64,000 nucleotides of DNA. Origin: Carya illinoinensis. Its lineage: Eukaryota > Streptophyta > Magnoliopsida > Fagales > Juglandaceae. Shown here one piece after another: positions 46,887-58,225 of the stretch. Every line of letters starts with the position of its first letter. Positions within the stretch are counted from its first letter, which is position 1. Made by a program: the position numbers and the translations under genes. The stretch covers positions 18,972,394 through 19,036,393 of the forward strand of contig NC_056765.1 in the NCBI RefSeq assembly GCF_018687715.1. Reading direction: 5' to 3'. The notes under the pieces are model-generated. The model searched no databases. It was given only the letters and a program-made list of their open reading frames with translations, and was not told the origin of the DNA.

Positions 46887-48476
46887 TAAGAGCATTCACA
46901 ATTAATAATGTAAAATATAGTTTTATGTAAAATATAAAAAAAAATTGAAAAAAATTTCTTCAAATAACGAAAACTTGTTCAAATTTGAGGTAAAAATCCA
47001 TTTAAAAAAAAAAATTAAAACAGTTCTCTCTGTTTGGTGCTATTATATACCAATTCCCTATCTTTCTTTATTTTCATTTTAATATATTCTTTCTTTTATT
47101 TCTTACTAGCATCTGGCTTTATCACACGGCTGTTTTTACGTTCTTTTATAGCATTTTCAATAGCCTTTTCGTCATATTCTTTAAAATATATTATTAAAAT
47201 CTATTTTTTTTTTAATTTTATTTTATCTATTGACTTTTATAATATACCATACATCAAAATATTCATAATGGTTTCTTTATCATGTCCTTCAAAATATATC
47301 ACTAAAACTTTTATAATAGGTCATACATCAATTTATCTATTTTTTTCATATTATTTTAATATTATTTCTTTTAATATTTTTTTATTCATTTCAAATATTT
47401 CCTCTAACTACCAATAAATTTGCAATATCTTCATATTTTTGGATGTTTACAATATCTCTTCTTATATAATATTATATAATTGTGTCATATTTCGGATTAA
47501 TCCACATTTAAATGCCAAACCACTATTACAAGTTTTGGATCCAAGTGCTTTTCTCTTCTTCACCACCTTCAAACAATCATTTAACATGCATAGGAGAGAT
47601 ATGGCCAGAAATAAAATACTGGTAAACAAAAACAGTGGGGAAAAACATCGGAAAGAGAAGAAGAGCGGAAGCTTTCAAAACTCTAAAACTGTACCCATAT
47701 GGGCACTCTCTAGCTGTAGAGAATATTGTTCACAACTCCAAAACTTGAGTGGCCATATGGGTAAAGGATATGACTCTGAGTATGGTATATAACTTGAGTG
47801 ATTCCCAGAACCCACAATGGTTATTATATTAAATGAGTAAAGGATATGACTTAATGTTCTTGTAATATTAGGACACTGCTATTACTGTGGTTTGTTGTTT
47901 TTGGAGTAGAAAAATGACCTTGATCAATGATGGAGTCGACGAGCGAAGTTGAAGGAAGATGGTTGTAAGGGGATTTTCCTACATACCACTAGGCTAAGGT
48001 GGGGTGGCCATATGGGCTCAGGGCAGAGCCCAAGGCTCAGCAAAATGAGGAGGGGCCCATCAAACTGACTTGTGGGCCAAGTCAGGGTGGTCGTGTGGGC
48101 CGTCGAGCTCTTTGGGCTCTGCCGGTCCCTCAAGTACTTATCAGCATGGGTGAATGTGAAGCAAAGGGGAGCCCTTCAATCTCTGACACTACTTCATCGA
48201 TGGACCAGGAGAGACACCAAGATGGCCACATCAAATGGGAAACTGTGCTGCATTAATGGTGCCTTTGTCGAAGCACCCCGCATTTATGGCAATCCAGCTC
48301 GAGCCAAACGTCGCGTTAATGAGACTGGATCAAGAGTCATGATGGGGACAAAGGACCCACAAGGGTAGAGAGGATCTGCCCCCCTTCTCGGATGCTAGTA
48401 TAAATACCAATCCCCAAGTATGAGAAAAAGGCTCTGGCTCCCACTGCTCTTTACTTCAGTGTTTTATTCGCCATTT
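46887..48476. repeat. left copy (A) of a duplicated repeat block
   Basis: 46887-47515 matches 54159-54690 throughout, starting TTAAGAGCATTCACAAT. 47772-47985 plus 48363-48476 match 55274-55604, from TGAGTATGGTATATAACTTG to CTTTACTTCAGTGTTTTATT. Copy A holds an extra segment of about 377 bp (47986-48362). AGTATAAATACCAAT followed by CTCCCACTGCTCTTTAC resembles an LTR promoter and R region. The start GAGCATTCACAAT after TAA looks like a PIF-type MITE end. ORFs here are not supported. Confidence 0.6.
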
Positions 48477-48911
48477 TCAAAGATATGATGGCAAATAATA
48501 TGCTCGGTTACAGTCTCTCATAGCCTCTCATCCTTACTATACAATGGATCTCTTCCCTCTCGTTTTTCTCTCAACATTGGAGTCTTTCTCTCATCGGGTT
48601 GAAGATGATGAAGATTTTTCCCACTGAAATCTGGCCCAAAGTTTGAATTGTCCAAAAAGATCCTCCCTCTGTAGATCTCCCTCCCTTTATATCATGTAGC
48701 CCTTTCACAAGTCACTTCTCTTGACATCTTTATGTCACATCGTCACTTTTTCCTCTCCTCTTATTACCATCCTCTGCCTGTACTGCTCCCCTTGCCCTTG
48801 TACCCTTTCCTTCTCTTCATGCTTCCTCTCTCCTTGTGGAGCCCCCCCAAGGGGCTGGGCCTAGGAACTCCCATGGGCCAAGAGAAAATTTCCTTGTAGT
48901 TACTCCGCCAA
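48477..48911. other. pyrimidine-rich noncoding segment
   Basis: CT-rich sequence between repeat copy A and the hAT-like MITE. No ORF is supported. Possibly part of a degenerate LTR element. Confidence 0.35.
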
Positions 48912-48919
48912 TTTCTATT

Positions 48920-49495
48920 AAGGGTGGGCAATGGGGCCCCGCTACCCTGCCGCCGGTTGCCCTACCCCTACATGGCAGGATGGACATCTCGCCCTGCATC
49001 TAACCCCCTTAGCTGGGGCGGGGGGCAGCGAGGGCCTAACCTTACCCCTCATTTCCCATCCCTGGCCCCCCTTATATATATATTATATATGTAAAAATAT
49101 TATATATACAAAAACATAAATATTTTTATTTTACAAATTGTCTATATAAGTATGTATATTACAATTTGTTAGATTTGTTCACAAAGTATGTACTAGCAAA
49201 TTTAAAAACTATATAATTTTTAAATTGTAGTCATGTTCACAAATTTAAATTTATAATTTGAATATAAAAACATATTTTTAATCACTTTTGGACCTAGAAT
49301 TAATTTTTAAACCTAGTGGAATATAGTTTACATTTTAAGGGGAGATGAGGCGGGGCGGATTGGGAATTCGCCCCGAACCCCACCTCCAGGATGCGGGGGG
49401 TGGGGGCAGATGTAAAAACCCCACTGCCACCCCTATGTGGAGTGGGGTGCGAGGAGGGGCTACCCCACACCGTATGGTGCGAGTAGCACACCTAA
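48920..49495. mobile_element. hAT-like MITE, GC-rich
   Basis: The left end AAGGGTGGGCAATGGGG and right end GAGTAGCACACCTAA are degenerate inverted repeats of the AGGGTGGGCA/AGGGGTGTGC type of plant hAT MITEs. The flanks TTTCTATT (48912-48919) and TTCCTATT (49496-49503) match at 7 of 8 positions, the 8-bp duplication expected for hAT. The interior has GC-rich subterminal arms and an AT-rich core. No ORF is supported. Confidence 0.65.
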
Positions 49496-49503
49496 TTCCT
49501 ATT

Positions 49504-49954
49504 GGACCAGTCCTATGGGAATTTTACCAGCCTGCTTTTCATTTCACCTTGTCTCATTCTATTGGGTCATCAGTCTTTCCGTTAGTTGGCCTGTAGGTGG
49601 GGTTCTACCCCATCGAGCCTTCTTGTCGTCACTTTGTTCTCCTAATTTCCTTGAACTCTCCCATTTCCTTAGTCACCTTCCCTCCGCTCCAATTTCCTCA
49701 GCTTTGTTCCTTCCGTTGCTATTTCCATAGCTCAGCTCCTTCCGTTCCTATGTCCTTTAGCTACCTTTGTTATGTTCCTATTTCCTTTAGCCAACTTTCT
49801 TTTTGCTCCAATTTCCTTAGCTACGTCACCCCACCGGGCCCTTTTTCTTTCCTTTTGCTTTGTCTCGCCGCTTTTCCTTGGATTTCTTTTTGCTTTGCCC
49901 CACTGCTTTTCTTGCATTGTCAAAGTGTTAGTTTTTTTCGATAAAAATTCCTTT
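49504..49954 (+). other. pyrimidine-rich degenerate repeat before the minisatellite
   Basis: Contains several degenerate units of TTCCTTTAGCTAC/CTCCAATTTCCTTAG type. The open frames here (49597-49944, 49772-50110) are hydrophobic by composition (TTT/CTT codons). I do not call a gene. Confidence 0.4.
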
Positions 49955-50022
49955 GGTGAAGATTCTATCGATGGAGATTTCGTTGATGGAGATTCTATTG
50001 AGGCAGATTCTGTTGATGCAGG
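49955..50022 (+). repeat. 15-bp minisatellite, left part
   Basis: About five units of GATGGAGATTCTATC type lie before the solo LTR. In one frame they encode acidic pentapeptides (EDSID, GDFVD, GDSIE, ADSVD). It joins in phase with 51403-51665 once the solo LTR is removed. Confidence 0.85.
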
Positions 50023-51397
50023 TGACGTGATCTCAGATGTGCCTCCAAGGATAGAAATGTCAAGTTATATCAAGGATAAGTTTAGGATCATTTTCCATAA
50101 GGACAAATGATTATTAGAGTATTTGTGAAGATTTCTTGTAAAATATGATGATGTAAAATGCTATGTAAAATTCTTTTTAGATTTTTATTTTTATGAAAAC
50201 AGTAAGTGAAAGGGGAATTATTATAGTCACAATGAAGGATTTGTTGAAAATGGAATATATGGTTGAACTTTGAGGGTCTCAGAGTTGTAACTTTTGTTTT
50301 TCTTTTCTATTAAGCCAATTAAGGCATTAATAAAACAAAATGTGGAAATTTTAATCTCAAGATAAAAAGTGCCGAGACCTATAATTAAAATATTCTCGCT
50401 AATCATCAAACAAAATTCATTTAACACTCACTTGATGAAAATCTTTGATTAATTCAAGGTTTTGTAGTGCCTAGTGTCAACAACAAAACAACAAATAAGA
50501 GTAAGAGATTTATCAACTTTCGCTCATTAAAATTCAGTCATCAAACAAAGTAAGGTGTGAAATTAAATCAACAAAAATCTAGCAACAATGAGAAGCATAG
50601 AAGCTTTACCACAACCCAAGCCATAGAAATTAGCCGATCATCTTCATCACAAGCTAGTAAAAATACTAAAGTGAAAAATATCCAAAAGTTGTATGAAAAT
50701 CACCTATGAACAAAGTAGGAAAGTGTAGAAAAATAAAATGAAAACTTCACCCGAAAATCCCTCTTCCTTTTATATTTGGAATCTTCTCTCCTTCGCTCTC
50801 TTCTTGCTACGAATCACAACCTCTCCATCATAACTGCTTCTCTTCATGGTCCCTAGGCTTCGATTCTAGAAAGATTGCATAAAATCACCTTAGGTTAGCT
50901 TGCTGTCGGGTCTTCAATTAAATCATGGTTTGCCCCTATGAATTCTTCATGGGTTAAGCTTCTTTCCTTCACAGAATAGTCATGTATGGGCTTCGATTTT
51001 GTGATGTGGGTTGCTTTCTTTATATTTCTTCTTTGGACATCATTTGTTGCTTGCATTACCATCATGTCGGCTTCTAATACCTCAATTACTAAATGCATGT
51101 AATCTCTTGCCAATTGCCTTCTTTTTCTTCACAAATTTTGTACAGATGTAAGCCTTGGTTACAAGCTTCAATGGGCTTCACTCCTGTAATGGGCCAAGAT
51201 TCAATTGTAAGTTTACTTAAATGTTAGTCAGCCCTACAACATAATGCATTTATATTTAATTAGAGGTAAAATATCATTTCACATGCCAAACAAAGTTAAT
51301 TCACATTATGTAATTAATACTCTTATTTTAACACATAAAAGCTCTTTTAACCCAAGATATTTAAGAGTGTTAATACCGCATAATTGATCATTTATCA
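50023..51397 (-). mobile_element. 1375-bp solo LTR inside the minisatellite
   Basis: The TG...CA unit starts TGACGTGATCTCAG and ends CATTTATCA, flanked by perfect 5-bp duplications GCAGG (50018-50022 and 51398-51402). On the minus strand it opens TGATAAATGATCAATTATGC, which resembles Athila-type gypsy LTRs, so minus orientation is favoured. There is no internal coding DNA. The short ORFs inside are not supported. Confidence 0.8.
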
Positions 51398-51402
51398 GCA
51401 GG

Positions 51403-51665
51403 TTCTGTTGATGCCAAATTTATTGATGCCAATTTTGGTTAAGATTCTGCTGATGAAGACTCCATTGATGAAGATTTTGCTAATGAAGATCCCGTCAATG
51501 GAGATTCCTTTGATGAAGATTCCACTGATGGAGATTCCCCTGGTGGAGCTTTTACTCATGGAGATTCTACTAATGGAGACCTTGCTGATGGAGATTCCGT
51601 TGGTGGAGCTTCTGCTGATGGAGATTCCGCTGATGAAGATCCCATTGATGAAAAATTTCACTAAT
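51403..51665 (+). repeat. 15-bp minisatellite, right part
   Basis: About 17 units of GATGGAGATTCC-NNN type. One frame gives acidic pentapeptides (EDSID, GDSTN, GDLAD, GDSVG) with one early TAA at about 51439. The other + frame is open (51384-51671) but yields Met-Glu-Ile-Pro-Leu repeats; the minus frame is also open. Openness comes from the 15-bp period, so coding is not implied. Confidence 0.85.
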
Positions 51666-51690
51666 GAGTAGCCTTAAGGCTAGACTAAGG

Positions 51691-53236
51691 GAGGTCGGGA
51701 TAGCCTGGGGCTAATCCTGCCTATTGACCTAAACGTGGAGGTAGTCTGTTCGAGCAGTTAGTGACTGTACCTACTCCTGCCCTTTGACGTCATAGGAAAG
51801 GGTAAGTGAGGGCCATGTTGGTGCTTCGCCCACTCTTTGCTGTGGCGGAGGTTGGGGTAGGTATTCGGGTGGTTGGGGTTGATCCTGCTCTCCCCCATAG
51901 GGGAGGTAGGTTATTCGGATAGTCTGTAACTAGACCCGCTCTTGCATGTTGAAGCTCATGAGGATGGTAAATCTCTAGCTTAGAACGATTGAGGACTGGT
52001 CGCACTCCATTAGGGAGGGGTCAGAGTGCCTCCAGCCAAACAACCCCTTTTGTACTGCTAGGAGATAATTCAGATGGTGTTGTGATTGATCCGCTCCTTC
52101 ATCGCGATGGGGATGGGGTAATATTCGAGCAGCCTCAATGCTGGACTTGCTCTCTCTTATGGGGGAGGTTGAGATAGCCTGAGGCTAATCCTGCTTGTTG
52201 ACCGGCACGTGGAGGTAGTCTATTCGGGCAGTTAGTGACTATACCTGCTCCTGTTCGTTGACGTCATAGGAAAGGATAAGTGAGGGCCAGGTTGGTGCTG
52301 CACCTACTCTTCACCGTTGTAGAGGTCAGGGTAGGTATTCAGGTGGCCGGGGGCCGATCCCGCTCTACCCACGGGGGAGGTAGGCTATTCGGGAAGTTTG
52401 TAACTAGACCTGCTCCCACTTGCTAACGCTCACAAGGAAGGTAAATCTCTTGCTTCGAACAACTAAGGACCGCTTGTACTCCATTGGGAAGGGGTTGGAG
52501 TGGCTCAAGCCAAATCGCCCATTTTGTCTTGCTAGGAGGTAATTTGGATGGTGCTGCGACTGATCTGCTCCTTCATTGTGACAGGGATAGGGTAATGTTC
52601 AAGCAACCTTCACTCTCCCCCATGGGGAAGGTCAGGATAGCCCGGGGCTAATCTTGCCGATTGACCTGCACGTGGAGATAGTCTGTTTGGGTAGTTATTA
52701 ACTATACCCACTCTCGCCTGTTGATGTCACAGGGAAGGGTAAGTGAGGGCCAGACTGGTGCTACGTCCATTATTTGTCGTAGCTGAGGTTAGTGTAGGTA
52801 TTCGGGTGGTTGGGGGCTAATCCTGCTCTTCCCCACAAGGGAGGTAGGTTATTCCGGCAGTATGTAATTGGACCTGCTCTTGCCTGTTGATGCTCAAGAG
52901 GAAGGTAAATCTCTAGCTTCGATCGATTAAGGACCCACTCACACTCCATCGGGGAGGGGTCAAAGTGCCTCAAGCCAAACCACCCATTTTGTCCCGCTAG
53001 GAGGTAATCCGGATGGTGCTGGGACCGATCCACTCCTTCACTGTGACAGGGATGGGGGTAATGTTCCAACAGCCACAGGGTTGGACTCGCTCTCCCCCAT
53101 AGGGGAGGTCGCGATAGCCTGGGGCTAATCCCACTTCTTGTCTTGCACATGTAGGTAGTTTGTTCGGGCAGTTTGTTAATGTATTTGCTCCTGCCTGTTT
53201 ACGTCATAGGTTAGGGTAAGCGAGGGCTAGGCTGGT
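51691..53236. repeat. tandem array of about 470-bp units (3.3 copies)
   Basis: Units start at 51691 (474 bp), 52165 (463 bp), 52628 (477 bp) and 53105 (partial, about 130 bp). Each begins GAGGTC.GGATAGCC..GGGCTAATC and contains GGGTAAGTGAGGGCC, GTAGGTATTCGGGTGG, GAGGTAGG(T/C)TATTC and GGAGGTAATTCGGATGGTG-like blocks in the same order. The GC content is well above that of the surroundings. No intact gene; ORFs are shadows of the repeat. Confidence 0.9.
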
Positions 53237-54158
53237 TCACGTTGAAGTTGTTCGAGGAAAGGCTTCGGGGGGGCACTGGCCATGGAGGCTGGGCCTTGGT
53301 TCTTTGGTGGATGTTGACCAATCGCGATGGCTGCAAGGGGCCTCGTTGGGGATAGACAACCCCTACAATCTTGACGATGAATACCAGCAAGAGCAGAGGT
53401 GGCTCATGGTTGTCTGTTATGGGTTCATTCTGAACGCAGTTCATGCTTTGTAGTGGGTGGGCGATCGTTCTGTTGCAGTGGTTGGAGAGCAAGCTAGAGG
53501 GGATAGATGATGCCAGTGGTCCAAAAGTTACCGTCGGCGAGCTCCCTCGGTTGCACGACAAGTGGGCGGCATTGGGTGCGAATGGGAGTTTACAATGCTA
53601 GCCTCTACCAGGTGGAGTTTGGTGGGTTAGCTCCCAGGTGGTCTGGGCTTGCGGCTGGGTTCTGTGAGCAATTGGGTGCATGACAAGGTGCACCCAATGT
53701 GTGGTACGTGCGTGGCACTATGGTGCCATGCAAGACCGGCTCAGTACATTGTGCACTTAAAGTGCACAGTGGACACTTAGTCCTCGCCTCGAGGGTGTTC
53801 TATCTTGTCCTCTATTCTTTGTAAATTTGTAAACCACACGGTCATGGGTGAGAATTTGCAATCATTTTCTGTAGTGTGATTTTTTTAAAAATAAGAATAA
53901 AAATAAAAGTGAGAGGTTGAGGACACTTATTTGGGAGAGTTTCATCTGCTCGTTTGGAGATAGTCTAGCGTGCTGAAAAATCATCATTCTTCCTCTTTCG
54001 ATTCCACAAAAAAATCTTCAGCGGCGTACATGGAGTAAAAATGATGTTCTTAATTTTCGAATCACTTGGAACAGGTTGTTGCAGGTATAAAAAGTACACG
54101 TAAGGTCTGTAAGGACCTTTAAAAATAGATCCCACAGAGACTTGGGCTTTCTAACAAA
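53237..54158. other. GC-richer noncoding DNA after the tandem array
   Basis: The first 600 bp are GC-rich and GT-rich, with a short palindrome (GTGCACTTAAAGTGCAC at about 53755). It then becomes AT-rich. ORF 53561-53211 (-) is not recognised. It may be the tail of the same degenerate element as the tandem array. Confidence 0.4.
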
Positions 54159-55604
54159 ATTAAGAGCATTCACAATGAATAAAGTAAAATAAACTTGATG
54201 TAAAATATAAAAAAAAAATCAAAAAAATTTCTTCAAATAATGGAAACTTGGTCAAATTTGAGGTAAAATCCATTTTTTAAAAAATTAAAAAAGTTCTCTC
54301 TTTTTGGTGTTGTTATATACCAATTCTCTATCTTTCTTTATTTTCATTTTAATGTAATCTTTATTTTATGTCTTATTAGCATCCGGCTTTCTGACACGGC
54401 TATTATTATGTTGTTTTAGAGCATTTTCAATAGCTTCTTCATCATATCTTTTAAAACGCATCATTAAAATATATTTTTTTATTTTATATACTAATTTTTA
54501 TAATATAACATAGATTAGCTTATCTATTTTTTCTCCATATAATTTAAATATTATATATTTTAATATTTTTATTCATTTCAAATATTTTTTCTAATTATCA
54601 ATGATATCCTCATATTTTTTGATATTTGTAATATCTTCCCATATACAATATCAAATAATTTTGTTATATTTTAAATTAATCCAAATTGATAAGCTAAACT
54701 AAAATATAAATTAATTCAAAAAATAAAAAGAAGAGATTATATAATGAAAATATTCTCAAAGTATATTATGAGAATATCAATTTTCGATAATTGTGAAAGA
54801 ATATGGTGCCTTGAGCTTCTAGTCACATTAAATTGCTCTAGATTTGTTCCCAAAATCACCTCTTTATCAAGACACAAATTCACAAACACCTAGCCCTTAT
54901 TTCTCTAGTCTCCATAAGGGCCTCTCGAGTAGTAATAATAGTGGCAGTCGCAGTATCTGCATTTTCTTCGATGTCTTATAACAAGGGGCTTGCGGTTGCT
55001 AAGGAAGCTGCTTCTCTCACTGCTCAACTCTGCCAGGCATCTCTTCCCCCACACTCTCTCGCTTTTCTTAAATTTGGCGATAGGCATACAATGTTTCTTG
55101 TTATCTAGCCTGGTTCATGTGCGTGTTTTTGTTTGCATTCAGAAAATAGCTCACTAGAAGATATGGAGTTGTTATTATTTGAATAAACCTTGGTGCCTAG
55201 GGGTGTTATTTGAGAGAAACCCAGAACCTAAGAATTGTTACATGAGAGGAGTAAAGTCCTGATCTGAATTTCAGCAACATTTTGAGTATGGTATATAACT
55301 TGAGTGATTCCCAGAACCTACAATGGTTATTATATTAGATGATTATAGGATATGACTTAATGTTTTGGCAATATTAGGATGCTTCTATTACTATGGTTTG
55401 TTGTTTTTGGAGCAGAAATATGACTGATGGAGTAAACGAGTGAAGTCGAAGGAAAATGGTTGTAAGGGAATTTTCCCTACAAGGGTAGAGAGGATCTGCC
55501 CCCCTCCTCGGATGTCAGTATAAATACCAATACGTAGGTACAAGAAAAGGGCTTTGGCTCCCACTACTCTTTACTTCAGTGTTTTATTTACCATCTTCTC
55601 AAAA
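54159..55604. repeat. right copy (B) of the duplicated repeat block
   Basis: Direct-orientation partner of copy A, about 7.3 kb away. It again starts TTAAGAGCATTCACAAT and includes the TATAAATACCAAT / CTCCCACTACTCTTTACTTC segment. Copy B lacks the 377-bp extra piece of copy A but has about 580 bp (54691-55273) not seen in A. After 55604 it continues into TTAGCATTGGAGGCTACCC, which resembles sequence at the end of some gypsy LTRs. Confidence 0.6.
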
Positions 55605-56780
55605 CCCTTACTAACTTTAGCATTGGAGGCTACCCAGCCCCCAGGCCGCCCTCCCCTAGCTTCAACCTCCTTGAAGTTTTACAGGCCATTATTGAAGACT
55701 TGAGTCATTGTAACCTTGCCCAAGGGAATATGAAACACGACGTTAACAATGGTGCCTTCAACTTTTGGTTTTGTCTTTGGTGCCAAACAAAGAAGAAAGT
55801 GTGGGAACGAGAGAGGGTTTGAAATAAAAATAAAGGACTTTTGAAGAAATGGAAAAAGTTAGCACGAGGAGACATAAACTAATTTAAAATGTTTACAATG
55901 ATGAATAGTTTCTTCCACATCTTGTGGGAGTACTATCGCAAAATGTAAATTGAAAATGGAATACAAGATCCATTGGAGGGCACTTTTGAGAGAACTTCTT
56001 TATATTTGAAAGAAAATTGTATTATAGAGCATCCATTGGGAATGCTCTTGCAAAGAAAAGAATAAACATAAAGGGAGTGATGTCAAGCATTCCAAAACTT
56101 GCTAACTTGAGTCGTTAGTGTTGTTTTGACACAAAAAGAAGAAGAAGAAGAAGAAGAAGAAGAAGAAGAAGAAGAAAGAAAAAAGGAAAAAAAAAAAAAT
56201 AAGAAGGCTTAGTATAGGAGTGGTATCCACCCTGCCACCTTGTGGTAGCCCTAGTTGCGCCCCCAAACTAGGTGGTTAATGGTGGCCACCCACGAGGGCT
56301 ACCCTTGAAAAATAACGACAGCAAACTCAAAAATTAATAAAATGAGGGATGATGGTCCAATGTAAAGTATTTATGAGGATGATAATTAAATTTTGACTAA
56401 AAAGAATTTTTTGCTAGTGTAATGTTAGTTACAATCACGTAACAAAGTGAATGTGTGATATATATATAATTTTTTACTTAATATATATATATATATATAT
56501 ATAATTTTTTTTGTAGTTTAATTAATGCATTAATGATAAAGAATATAATGTATTAGTTAACAATATTACAGTCGTATATGGAATATTGTGAACAACCCAC
56601 TCGACTCCTCTAGGGTTAGTCAAATATTTAATTTTAGTCACGGACCCTAAACCTTGTTCTAATTTTAATAGATGATGTTAATCGAGCCAAATCCATTTGA
56701 AATTGTCGAAATATCCTTGAAGTCCAAAATTTATATTTAACTGAGTTATTTTAGTTATTATTGAACCAAATCCATCATTA
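55605..56780. other. intergenic DNA
   Basis: At 56027-56046, GAGCATCCATTGGGAATGCTC is a short near-palindrome. It also mirrors the start of copy B and may be the far end of a PIF-like unit. A GAA microsatellite lies at 56137-56176 and a TA run near 56480-56500. No gene was seen. Confidence 0.45.
56137..56176. repeat. GAA microsatellite
   Basis: About 13 AAG units, nearly uninterrupted. Confidence 0.9.
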
Positions 56781-56839
56781 TTTTGCCCTTTTTCTCTCTA
56801 CGAGCGATTAGGGCTTCTCTTGCCGCATGTGTTGATCTT

Positions 56840-58225
56840 CATGTCAGGTTGCATGGTAGCCATTGACGGTGGTACAATTCTTGACCTGGTTGTTTCTGTC
56901 CCTTAGCCCATCCCAGAGATGGTGCTAACGCCTCTTGCTCTGAAGATTGTTCATGGTGAGGTTTACTTTCAGTTTTCCAGGGAAGAAATTGCATGATCTG
57001 TGGATCCATTATGATATTAAGTTGTCCTCAAGTTCTTGAAGCAGCAACCTTTGTTGGATGTAGTCCGTGCCTTCATTCATAGCAGCTAGGGTCTTTCGGC
57101 CACGCTGATGCTTTCTTCCATGCGACAGCCTTGTAATGTCTTAGTGCATATGGCTAATGAAGCCAATTTCGCTAAAACTTTGTCGTGGGATTTTTGTGAG
57201 ATCAATGGGATTTTCTATCATGCCTTTCGCTAGACACCTAAATTTGATGAGGACAAAGAGTCCTCTTGGGTACTAGTATGGATTTCTCTTTTAGGTCTTC
57301 CTCCCAATTATTATCGTGAAGCTTTTTTTTTTTTTTTAAGACTACTCTTATGGCTCCTATTGGTACGTCGGAATAATCCGACTCGTTGCATTACGAGAAC
57401 AGATGGTGCAAGGTTGTGCGTAGAAGTTGATGCTGCCAAGGAACCATTGACTCACTTTTGGATTGGGGAACCAGGTTTGCCTACTACTAGGAAGCAAAAT
57501 ATTATGTATGAAACTCTCCTTGCCTATTGTTGCAAGTGTAGAATGCAAGGCCATAACTCTTAGACTTGTCGAGCAGTTAAAACTGTGATGATTATGAAAG
57601 CTCGGGTATGGAAGAAAGGGCAGAAATTGACTGAAGAGGTTGTGGAACCTATTATAGATCTTGTGATGAAACCATGTGTCTTTGCGGATGATTCTCTATC
57701 CGATCCCACAAGGGGTATTCTATTACTGTCAGAGAAAGAAGGTGCTTCGGCTCTTGTTATGAAAACCACAGTGGTGCAGTCTGACCTCTTTGGTGATGCT
57801 CAGTTAATTTTAGAAAAAGATGTCACTAAGCAAACTAATACGGAACTGAGCATCCCAGCGTGTGTTGTGAACTTTGTTATAGAATTTGTGCTAGGGGAGT
57901 CTTCTATGGTTGGTTTTTCAGAACAGATAGTGGACCCAGTGATTATGGGTAGTGAGGGGTGGCTCTTTCTTATTTACTATTTGTGGTTCAAAATGATAAG
58001 CTTAGTGAAGAGGAACCTACTGATGTGCCAGTTTAGGAGTCGCTTATTCTGGACGCTATTGCTTTGGAGTCGGAACCAGATATATATCCAGAGGTCTTCC
58101 CACAAGATAAAGATTATCTTATGGAGTCTGAGGTCAATGAAGGTAAAAAGAAGTATAAGAAAAAGACTTTTGTTAAAATTAGAAGTTCTTCTCGGGTTCT
58201 TGCCGATATTCAAATCTCTCTTGAT
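56840..58225 (+). pseudogene. LINE ORF1 (DUF4283 plus zinc knuckle), broken
   Basis: Recognisable pieces: LVHMANEANFAKTLSWDFCEINGIFYHAF, WVLVWISLLGLPPNYY, NPTRCITRTDGARLCVEVDAAK and TRKQNIMYETLLAYCCKCRMQGHNS. These form the usual DUF4283 core followed by a CCHC knuckle (CCKCRMQGHNS then TAG, TC). The role in live elements is binding LINE RNA. The region after the knuckle (57585-58225) is open but of low similarity. Frame changes occur near 57340 and at the knuckle stop (57559). Confidence 0.75.

Noticed and set aside
47034..47792. 127- and 117-codon ORFs in repeat copy A
   Set aside because: AT-rich repeat sequence; the duplicate copy at 54.2 kb does not keep the frames.
49597..50110. Two overlapping hydrophobic ORFs resembling membrane proteins
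   Set aside because: Phe/Leu/Ser content follows from pyrimidine-rich DNA; the frame ends inside the solo LTR.
51384..51671. 95-codon plus ORF (Met-Glu-Ile-Pro-Leu repeats) and 88-codon minus ORF
   Set aside because: A 15-bp minisatellite is open in several frames by default; there is no start context or flanking coding sequence.
51691..53236. CRISPR-like array
   Set aside because: Units are about 470 bp, continuous and divergent, without short repeats and spacers, and the DNA is plant nuclear.
52770..53561. 126- and 116-codon minus ORFs
   Set aside because: The first lies in the 470-bp tandem array and does not persist in all units; the second has no recognisable domain.
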